64,000 bases of DNA from Epiperipatus broadwayi (Eukaryota > Onychophora > Udeonychophora > Euonychophora > Peripatidae). The notes under the pieces were generated by a model. That model had not been told where the DNA came from. It did no database searches and saw nothing but the letters and a program-made list of their open reading frames with translations. Positions 50,211 through 58,813 of this stretch are shown here, piece after piece. Where the stretch lies: the NCBI GenBank assembly GCA_028023455.1, contig JAQFVV010012511.1:2790165-2854164 (forward strand), written 5' to 3'. The position numbers and the translations under genes were made by a program. Numbering within the stretch: the stretch's first letter is position 1; each line of letters opens with the position of its first letter.

Positions 50211-53175
50211 CACCCATTGCTAGAATTAGCTAAGTTTTTGTTGAAATTTGTTCTTATTTCTGAAACTGCACTAGGTAATAGAAAGAAATTGTACTTTCTA
50301 TTTATGGTTATATCAAAGAAATATTTAGTCAGATTCTGATTTCTTTTCAGAGTCCATTGATCTGAAAGTGAAGTATGAATTTATTATATACAATATCTGG
50401 ATATAATGGTTAAAAATCATGAAAGATTTCTTTAGATTTTTTTTTTACAGATGAAACATTAATACATTTTCTATAAACAGAATACATTATTTAGACTATT
50501 TCATCTTCAGTTATATTGGTTGACTGATTGAGAGATAAATTATTGAAAGGAAATTAATCATTCCCAGGCACTGATTTGTAAATTCCACTCATAATATTAA
50601 TCCATGATAGTAACTTTGATGATGTGAAAGTGATTCAGTATTCTACTTTGCCTTAGCAATTCACTGTGATATGACCAGTTTTTGAACCTAAAGAACATAT
50701 ATAACTATTCATGGCTGCAGAAGTTGATAATATTTTCTGGTGTGGATGATCGTTTGCTATCTAAATCTGGTCAATATTTAAAATTATTTCTCATACAAGT
50801 AAAAAATGTAATATTCATTCTTTAAGTAACTTTTACTCTTACTAAATTTTACCAGCTGTTAAATATTAAAAGTTTCAATTTAAATTTTTAATCTAAATTC
50901 CACAGATGAAATACTTTTAAGATTTGTGCGTTGTTGGGCTCACTAAAAAGAAAAATTCTGTTTCTCAGTCAATCTGTTGTATTATTAGTGACTGTTGCAT
51001 TCACTGCTTGATTGAATAATAAATATGCATAGTTTAGTAACTGACAAGATTATTGGCAAATACCAATGATAATATTATGATATTAGCTCTAATAGTATAA
51101 AGGAGTAAAAGATGGTTCTTCATTGACAAAACAAGAAATTGGTCTCATAATGGGGATTTTATGGTACTATACCATTTATTGATGGATTAAAACTGCAAAG
51201 GAATACATTTATTAGCTTATTGTTATTATATTAATATATGGACCTGAACATTTATATGAATATCACTTTTTTATAGTAATGTTGAATTAGGAATATTGAT
51301 CAAGTCAAAAGATAATCAAAAATAATGATACAAAGACTTAGATGACCTCATTTATGATATATCTAGCATGTTAAATTGTAAATTTGAACAAGATTATAGA
51401 TATATCTAACTTGGTATCATATTAAAAAGGAAGAGATCTTGAAAAAATTTTTGAAAAAGTTTTATAATAGAATAATAATGTATTACAATTCAAAACTACT
51501 ATAATTTTTTCAGAAAAAATAATATTTAACATATGATGTTATGCATCTTGATCTTTAAAATGTCTATTACTTCAATTTTCAAAAATAAAGAGAATATGAA
51601 ATATTGTAATTATCAAGAAATATTATTATTTATTACAGTGAGGATATTTTCAATAATTTTAATGATAAGTAACTAACAGAGATCAGTGTTGCTTTAGAAA
51701 ATCAACAACCCTTTTCTCAAGTGAAGACAAAGTATTTTGATATTTTACAGCTTCTTATGCGATAAAATGATAGAAAGCATTATTACTAGTAATAAAAAAA
51801 TCTGACACATTTAAATTGAAAAGTGATGTTAAGCAGAAATATGAATTTGCACCAACTTATTTTCCATTTTTATGACAGTAATCTTTGGACCAACTTATAG
51901 GAGCTATAAAGTAGAATGGTTAATTTAAAAGTAAAGACAAAAACTTTATTCTTTTGGTTTCTAGATTCATATATTGATTGCAACTGTTTTTCTTGCCAAT
52001 TCATCGGATGATCTACAGAATGTTCTTAAAGTCCTAAATATAAGCATGACAGAATTTGTTTAGTAATTTAATAATTTTATTAAATAAATTGGTTCCATCC
52101 ATAGATGAGTAGTTATTAGAGATTCAATGTTGTTCTAGAGCAGGGTGAACAAACATTTCTGACAGGGAGCCACAAAGATTTCTGTAAAGTCTTTAACGGT
52201 GCAAAAAAAATATTTTTTACTTTTCAATACATGAGAAACTCATAACAGAGGGAAATTGCAATTACTCTGAAAACTATTTTTTTTATTTTTAATGAATTTT
52301 CATGTAATAAAGTCTTTAAAGTATATTTTAAATAATTTTAGAATGATGTCCAGCATCATATGGATACATGGGTGTGTATATAAGTTCTTATGTGATCAAA
52401 TTTTGTTTCCATGATAACTTGAAAATTTAAAAAAATTTGCATTGAAACTAGGCGACAATATTCATTATGGTAACTTTAAAATAGATGCAACTCATTCCCG
52501 ATTTATTGATAATTCAAAAACTAATATAATGTGTGAAAAATTTTAGTTGACAAAAGATGTTCAGATTCAAAATTTAAGATTTTTTTATCTGAAATAATTT
52601 TTTATATAATTTATTGTTTTCAAAATATATTGAATAATCAGTAGAATTTCTGATTCATGATAATTCATTTTATGAAAAGCTTTACTTGACAGAAGTTAAG
52701 TAGATTTACAAACCTAATAAGTTTTGTTTCAAGTATTTTTTGATAGAATGCATTGTTTACAAAATATAATGCAGGTTGTTGTAACATATTTTTATGAGAA
52801 GTCATTTAACATGCATTTTATGAAAAGCGTTATTGAACAAACTATATTCAGAATGAAATTTTAATTCTTTTTTACTTTGAAACTTTTTTGTGTAAAAATC
52901 CTCAACTCACAATTGTTAAACCATCAAGCATCACATGATCACAATTGTTATATAATATCTAAGTAGATTTAGAGAGTGTCACATGCTACCAAATATTTAT
53001 TGCTTATTTATATAATTTAACATTTTTATTGTAAATTTTTTTAAAAAAAATCTTACACTTGTGTGTGAGCTGCACAAAAATCATCATGGGCTGTGTAATT
53101 TTCCCACCCCAATTCTAGAAAATTAGAAAATACTTCTATCAATTTGATGAAGACAAAAACCAACAAAATATTAAC

Positions 53176-53468
53176 ATTCCATACAGTAGTGGCACTCAGT
53201 GCCAGCCAGAATAATCAATGGATGATAGAAGGCTTGTGCATAAAATTCCCATCTAGTGCATACTCATCCAATATCACCAGATGAGTTTCTGGCTTGTGGC
53301 CTTCATCAGTGAAGAGCCTTGGATCTGAGAGCACTGCACTTGGATCTTAGGATTTAATGCATTGATTACTCTAGCTTGCATTGAGTGGCAATATTGTATG
53401 GAGAATTTTTCCTGTTTTAATAACAGTTATGTGCAAGCATAAGAAATGGCGATCACGTGATGTTTAGT
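53176..53468. mobile_element. Fold-back family FB, copy 4
   Basis: Left TTCCATACAGTAGTGGCACT; right TGCCACT-like to TTGTATGGAGAA, then a tail AACAGTTATGTGCAAGCATA, AGAAATGGCGATCACGTGAT and GTTTA identical in plan to copy 1. The middle matches copies 1 and 2 (CTTCATCAGTGAAGAGCCTT, GGATCTGAGAGCACTGCA). Confidence 0.7.
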
Positions 53469-53614
53469 GGTTTAAAATATTAACATCTGACATTTATTGA
53501 TTACTATTTGGCAGAACTGGAATAGGAGTAAAAATTGTTATTGGTGATGAAGATATTTGTCTGTTAAAGCTTTCTGGTTATTTTTATTCTACACCTTTCA
53601 CATAATAAAGTAAA

Positions 53615-53803
53615 TAATATTTACTGAGGCTATAACCTCGATAATATGCATATAAAATGTGATAGTAGGGACCTCTACAGGTGTTTTAACCACAAGCCCC
53701 TCTTTTCTTCCATAGCATAAGCTTGTGGTTAAAACACCTGTAGAGGTCCCTACTATCACATTTTATACGCATATTATCAAGGTTATAGCCTCAGTAAATA
53801 TTA
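53615..53803. repeat. Near-perfect hairpin MITE (84-bp arms)
   Basis: Left arm 53615-53697 from TAATATTTACTGAGGCTATA to CCACAAGC; right arm 53721-53803 returns almost exactly (two or three mismatches). The spacer is 23 nt. In intron F-G. Confidence 0.85.
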
Positions 53804-54634
53804 CTTACGTAATCAATGTGCATTTAATAAATTTATAATAAAGTAAAGAAAATGTTCTTATCTTATAAAAAATTCAAGAAATTTTTGATATAAAAATGCT
53901 CCATAAAATATTATTAAAATATAATGGTGAAAGAACAGTCAGTTGATTTTTTTTAGTTTGCTCAATGGGATGATATTGATTTTATAAGTATAAAAGAAAT
54001 ATCTCAATTGAAATGTTAAGTAGATTAAGATCTACAGACTTTTTAAAAAGAAGTATAAGCAAAGATGTCATTTGTCAAAAAAATCTAATAAATATATTCA
54101 AACATTTAGTAAGGATAGTAAGTTACTTTATAGTCTGTTAAAATTGGAAGTTAAAAATATTGTTAAATATTTTGTTTAAAGTTGTATATAGAGCAAAGAC
54201 TTGTTTTATTAAAAGGAACAACAAAATTAGAGATTTTTGAATTGTGGATTTGTAATACTGAAGTGTTGATGTGGGTGAAAAGAAGTTATTTTATTGAGAA
54301 ATTATGCATATACTTAGATGTATTGGAGTCATATAAGGAATATTTGAAAAGTCTGTGGAAATTAAGAAAAGAAAAAATTCACTTGATTATCTAATAGAAG
54401 GAAGTATAAGTTATAATAATGGACAGAAAGGACTGAAAAAGGTTTGGATTGAGGAATACAATTCATCTTTTGACAAATAATTAATTATGATAATTAAAAT
54501 ATTATACAAAGATAGATATATAAAAGATATTAATTATCTGAAGGTTGGTTTCTGAAGAACTTTTTAAAAAAAATAAATAGCAATAACAAAACAACCAAAA
54601 AAAAAAATTCATATGTGCATATATGAAAGAGTTT

Positions 54635-54960
54635 TATGGTTTAGTGATAACATATTTTTCTGCCATATTTATTGCCAGAGATTCAAATCCCATTTCAGTA
54701 AAACTTGAAAAAAATATAAACTCCAATCTGGATCATAATTTTTCTTTCACTTAGCTAACTACCATTTTAATTAGCCCTCCAAGATTGATCAGTAAATGGT
54801 TATCCAGCTATAATTATCTAAAAAATAAAATAAGAATAGAAACGCTTATCCTTCAGCAATTAACAAGCTCTGTGAATAATGGCTTTTTCCCTATTCTTCC
54901 ATGTGAGTTTTGGGAGATCTTTGCCCTCCATTGCACTATTTAATTAAATGTTGTTTTATC
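54635..54960 (+). repeat. SINE family 2, copy 3 (most complete)
   Basis: A box TATGGTTTAGTGATAAC, canonical B box AGATTCAAATCCC, then CCAATCTGGATCATAA, TTAGCTAACTACC, GATCAGTAAATGGTTATCC, and a 3' part TGAGTTTTGGGAGATCTTTG then CCCTCCATTGCAC shared with the 60255 copy. Confidence 0.7.
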
Positions 54961-55867
54961 TTTATTATTCTCTCTTACTATATATATATATATATTGTTA
55001 AATTCTATTCAGAATGGTGTGCATATTTATCTATTATTTATTTTTATATATTAATATTTTAAGTATTGTAATTTATTCCAGAGTTTTTATTTAATATATA
55101 TGGAAACAGTAAGAAATATATAAAATCTAACTAAAGAAAATATGTATTTAAAAAAATCAAATACACAATTAGTTGTCTACACAGTTGCTCTTAATATCTC
55201 GAATAAACAACTGTTTTTCACCAGAAAATAACATCAAACCCAGTTCTTTAGTTGGAATGTTAAAAACATCTGTATAGACAAATAATTGTTATAGATATAT
55301 ATATAAAGAGTAACCAACCATTATTAATCATATCTAAGTAGTTACAGATAAGTAATATATTTGTTTCTAGTTTGATTATCATTAAGTGTTGTTATTCATT
55401 TTTTTAAAAATACCATTATACATGTAATTTATATATATGTATATATTAATTTAAAGATTTTCATCAACTCATGTAGATGTAAAAGAATTTTTCAAATGTT
55501 TTTATTTAAGTTACATATTCTGTTTTGTTTGTAAACTATTATAATTGCTTATTAAAGTTAGAATAAAATTTTAAAATCAAGGTTTAATATATTTATATTC
55601 AATAGAATTGATTAAAATTTTGTATATATTTTTAATCACTATCAAAATGGTAGGACACAATATTTTAGGTAGATGACCTAGTTTCTTTGATATGGAATTG
55701 TGAGCTGGAAAATTTTGAATATTTTAATACAGATTTACAAATTGTTCTTAGAACTTCAATATTTTTTTGGTTTTAATTATAAGCTTCATTTAGGACTTAA
55801 AAAACTTAGTTTACGATATAGTTTTGTTAAGTTTTTTCTTTTTAATTTTTTTTTCAAATAATGTTAG

Positions 55868-55965
55868 CTAAGAGTTCAGTGTAGCTGCCTTGCAAGCAAG
55901 CAGTTGGTTACAGATGGTTGTTGTGGGTTCACCTCCTGGCCGAAGCTTGACATATGGAAAAAAAA
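55868..55965 (+). repeat. SINE family 1, copy 2
   Basis: AGTGTAGCTGCCTTGCAAGC (anticodon loop CTTGCAA, TGC position), a 4-bp AGCA duplication, then GTTGTGGGTTCACCTCCTGG (B box), CCGAAGCTTGACATATGG and an A-rich tail. Confidence 0.65.
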
Positions 55966-56710
55966 AGAAAAATGTCGAAACACTTTTCAACAGAAAAATA
56001 CACATACTAAATATGATATATGTATATGGAGTATATTTATTAACTTATTGCAGAAGTATCTAGTGATATGTATAATCTATAAGTGTGCCATATTCACAGG
56101 GGTATCTACACAGCTGTGATAGCATAATATTAAAATAAACAACATCTGTTATATTTCAACAAATTTATTCTTAAACTGTATTGCTAATAATATATATTTA
56201 TATAAAATAATAATATTAACAAAAATAACTATTTCTTTCTATAACAATTTGGTAGTAACTACAAGCAGAGCAAGTTTATATTTTTTTACTTATTACAGTT
56301 AATTAATAATTTGCACTTAGTCACCATTTTCATTAGTGCATTTACACACCTTCATTTACTCCTTTTATGCTATATTTTCTGCATACACTTTTCTCTTTTA
56401 TGAACGAAGCTCTAACTTTCAACAACTTTGTTTCTGTCATGGTCACTGCTGCATCAATTCTCATAAAACTTTGAGATAGAGTTTTTTATATCTCATTTGC
56501 ATAACAGATTCATATTTTTAATTACACATTTCTAGAGTGAATTATTTATAGGAGAAAACTGTCTAAACTGCTGGCACTAATTACACACATAGAAATAGTA
56601 CTTTATGTACAATATTTAGAATAATTTAGCGCCTGTTAGTGCAAAGTGTCAAATTTATTTAAGTTAAGTTATACATATTAAGAGAAGTTCATTTACAATA
56701 TACTTTTGGT

Positions 56711-56820
56711 TTGTCAAGCATTGGTGGTCAAGAGGTCAGCAACAGCAGCTTTGCAAGCAGTTGTTCCAGGTTAGTAGGTTCGCTTCCTGGCTGATGCTAT
56801 GACACATGAGAAATATATAT
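56711..56820 (+). repeat. SINE family 1, copy 3, with 13-bp target duplication
   Basis: GCAGCTTTGCAAGCAGTTGT, TAGTAGGTTCGCTTCCTGGC and TGATGCTATGACACATGAGA, ending in an AT tail. ATATACTTTTGGT flanks it exactly at 56698-56710 and 56821-56833. A perfect 13-bp target duplication proves retroposition by a LINE machinery and sets the ends. Confidence 0.85.
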
Positions 56821-57093
56821 ATATACTTTTGGTAATCTTTTTTTTAAAAAAATGAAATAAAAATTTCCACTCAAAAGTAAAAATGTCAAACACTTTTCAC
56901 TTAAAAGGATATTTTTGTATGTTATAATAGTTCTTATAATAAATCAAGATTTATAAAGAAGTTAGTGTGTTGTTTGTTATATATATATTGAAATTAATGG
57001 GCTATTTTTAAAATAGAAGCCTGTGTTTGTTTATTTTTTAACAAAATTATTATATACACATGCTAAATATGATATATGCACAAAGGTTATACA

Positions 57094-57640
57094 TAGGGTG
57101 ACCAGACTGGTTTGATCAAATGACCAATCATTTTAATGGCATTGCATCCTTTTTTTATATAAAACTTTATTCCTGTGTATATTCATCATTTTAAGTACAC
57201 TTCCTCCTGAGCATGTTGTCTATTGTTTAGGATTATTAATATTCCTATTAATTTTATCACTGTAGAAAATTAATATCAACAAAGAACTAGCAAAAACTGC
57301 ATTGTCAATCAAAGCAAGTGAAAGTGCAGTTCAAATTTTAGCCTACAAAAATCCAACTGTGCATGCTCCAAAGGTTGGAAGTGAGAACATTTCTAACTTG
57401 ATAACCCAGCTATATAACTTAATAGTGATCTTTGTTTTGGTGTTGGAATTCGTCTAAAGTTTTTATAATATTGCTGTACAGACTGAAATGGACAGAGAGG
57501 GCCAAGAAACTATCATTTTTATGTAAGATAACTAGTAATTATGAGTATTTGAAATTCTGGACATGTAATGGTCCCAAAAAGATATTTTGGGGACACTGGA
57601 ACATCTAATCAAAAATAGGGACAAATCCCAGGTCACCCTA
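57094..57640. mobile_element. 547-bp non-autonomous hAT-type element
   Basis: Ends TAGGGTGACC ... GGTCACCCTA. Flanks GTTATACA (57086-57093) and GGTATACA (57641-57648) match at 7 of 8, an 8-bp hAT-style target duplication. A short open stretch (KELAKTALSIKASESAVQIL) lies inside but has no recognised domain. Confidence 0.75.
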
Positions 57641-57774
57641 GGTATACATATTAATGTATAGCAGAAATATGTAGTGATATGTATATACTATAAGTGTCAA
57701 CTCAATTTAAAGTATAATATAGTTTTACATTTTAATTTACTATGCCAATAATAAAAAATTAAAAATAAATAAAT

Positions 57775-58090
57775 TAAAAAAAGTTTTTTTGTTTTAAATA
57801 CTTTTATTTATCATGTGCTAAAAAGCAAAAAAAAAAAAAAATTGTTGCTTCAATCACTGAAGAGGGTTTTAGATTTAACTTTAAATAAAAGCATGGGGGG
57901 GTTCAGAAATTAATTCAAAATAGAGATTGACTTAAATTAATTTCTAGACCCCCCCCCCACCAACCTCCATTCTTGTATTTCAAGTTAAATCTAAAAACCT
58001 CAATTATGGTTGAAGAAAAAACTTTTTTTTTTGCTTTTTAGTGCACAGTAAATAAAAGCATTTAATATTAAAAAAAACTTTTTATCTCTT
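57775..58090. repeat. About 315-bp inverted repeat just upstream of exon G
   Basis: The left arm has AAGTTTTTTTGTTTTAAATA, GTGCTAAAAAGCAAAAAA, GAAGAGGGTTTTAGATTTAA and GGGGGGGTTCAGAAATTAAT. The right arm has ATTAATTTCTAGACCCCCCC, TTAAATCTAAAAACCTC, TTTTTTGCTTTTTAGTGCAC and AAAAAAAACTTTTT. The centre is near 57930. It ends about 90 nt before the exon G acceptor. Confidence 0.8.
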
Positions 58091-58181
58091 TTATCTATGT
58101 AATAATGTAGGTAAAATTTCAGCAGTGATACGTTATATGGAAATCCTGTTACATTTTAGTGTTTATATATATATCTTTTAG

Positions 58182-58445
58182 AATTGGTTTACATCAGATG
58201 GAAACTCTCCGAAGTGATCTTATTAATGTTATCAAAAAAAGCAATAGTCCTAAATGGAAAATTATAATGGGTAGCCTTTTTTGCTGCTGTCCAGATGGGG
58301 ACAATTCAGAAAATGTTGACCCTGATGACACTCGAGATGTCACTTGCCATCCTTCAGACTCTTCTATTGCCTTAACCTCTCATCAGCCAATGTATCCACC
58401 AGGAAAAATCATTCACATAGTTCGTAATCATCCAAAGAAATCTGA
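58182..58445 (+). CDS. DAGLA: DAGL-alpha exon G: lid helices and regulatory loop
   Basis: 264 nt, acceptor atatctttta|g type, donor tctga|gtaagt. It completes the Arg codon from exon F and ends with GA of a Glu codon. It encodes IGLHQMETLRSDLINVIKKS, then SPKWKIIMGSLFCCCPDG, an acidic stretch (DNSENVDPDDTRDV), HPSDSSIALTSHQPMYPPGK and IIHIVRNHPKKSE. In the family this spans the helices after the Asp and the flexible regulatory loop before YPPGxIIHxVxxHP. The CCC cluster and the Ser/Asp-rich loop suggest acylation and phosphorylation, which is inference. Reading through the donor meets TAA at once, so intron retention truncates the enzyme before its His. A long inverted repeat ends about 90 nt upstream of the acceptor. 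Confidence 0.96.
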
Positions 58446-58566
58446 GTAAGTAATACCTTTATAGGAGTATATAAACAATTTGTTTTTATAAATGTCTGTT
58501 AAATTATATGTTTTTGTTTTTTTTTTGTATTTTGATGTTTGTGTAATTGTCTTTTTTTTTTCTTTC

Positions 58567-58646
58567 TGCCATGTCAAGGTATAAGTACGAAAATACATGT
58601 CGGTGAGTAACATGTAACCTTTAGTTGGGAATAAGCATGCACTAAC
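58567..58646 (+). promoter_or_regulatory. Splicing-regulatory motifs around the 24-nt microexon
   Basis: Visible motifs are TGC at 58567-58569 (10-12 nt before the exon), GCATG at 58635-58639 and ACTAAC at 58641-58646 (33-44 nt after the donor). In vertebrates a UGC close to the acceptor marks neural microexons driven by SRRM4/nSR100. GCAUG downstream of a cassette exon is an Rbfox site promoting inclusion, and ACUAAY is a STAR/QKI site or a branch-point. Their spacing around this exon fits those rules. That these factors act here is inference. Confidence 0.35.
58579..58602 (+). CDS. DAGLA: DAGL-alpha exon H: 24-nt microexon
   Basis: 24 nt between catgtcaag and cg|gtgagt. Its first G completes the Glu codon left open by exon G, then it reads YKYENTC and two bases of an Arg codon. 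Exact phase match on the left, an open frame and strong splice signals support it. Fly inaE has a similar segment (EQKYDSGWR) at this point between the regulatory loop and the catalytic-His strand. Being a multiple of three, it can be skipped without a shift. Upstream there is a long T-rich tract and a TGC 10-12 nt before the exon; downstream lie GCATG (58635) and ACTAAC (58641). It adds two Tyr residues to a flexible segment. Confidence 0.75.
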
Positions 58647-58794
58647 CACTTGCACTTTTTGTAAACCTCTGTCACTTTACCTTAACTGGATCCTAATTTA
58701 CCCCATGTTTCTTCTTTTGTCAAAACCTAATGTATTTTTTTAATGGTGTCTTTCTGTTAGCACTTTTCACATATTCTTTTTTTTTTTTTTTTAG

Positions 58795-58813
58795 AAAAAA
58801 AACTCTGCTTCAG
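58795..58813 (+). CDS. DAGLA: Candidate 19-nt microexon after exon H
   Basis: 19 nt after an uninterrupted T tract ending ttttttag, with donor cag|gtgtaa. Its first A completes the Arg codon opened by exon H. The rest reads KKTLLQ and leaves phase 0. The composition resembles the basic/Leu segment that follows the Tyr-Lys-Tyr-like stretch in arthropod DAGLs (WRNVLKNREP in fly). It could be chance, because poly-T acceptors are common here. Unlike exon H it is not a multiple of three, so it should be constitutive if real. The next exon, expected to carry an AIW-like motif and the catalytic His, is not evident before 64000. Confidence 0.4.

Larger units (their letters stand above)
46008..58181 (+). 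other. Intron F-G (12.2 kb)
   Basis: The longest intron. Carries the 76-nt hairpin, SPIN/URR1-like MITE, LTR-like block, two fold-backs, three SINEs, a hAT MITE and an inverted repeat next to exon G. 46190-47510, 47710-49560 and 50230-53170 are AT-rich without supported features. Confidence 0.8.
27951..58813 (+). other. DAGLA: Gene span (partial): sn-1-specific diacylglycerol lipase, alpha-type
   Basis: Envelope for the exons listed separately. The enzyme cleaves the sn-1 acyl chain of diacylglycerol, giving 2-arachidonoylglycerol in animals. It is a membrane lipase with four N-terminal helices and a cytosolic alpha/beta-hydrolase core of Ser-Asp-His type. Seen here: the Cys-rich linker, core strands, GHSLGAG nucleophile elbow, GKDVVPR catalytic Asp and the loop before the His, all on one strand with GT-AG introns and consistent phases. 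The alpha clade is favoured over beta by GHSLGAG (beta has GHSLGGG), RGTLS (beta RGTMS) and WLGHKGM. Introns are about 0.36, 4.8, 0.09, 7.7, 4.6, 12.2 and 0.13 kb. The membrane exons and the His/C-terminal exons were not found in the window, so this is a partial gene. Confidence 0.93.

Noticed and set aside
57240-57460. Possible host exon (INKELAKTALSIKASES)
   Set aside because: Lies inside the hAT-type element bounded by TIRs and target duplication; unmatched to DAGL.
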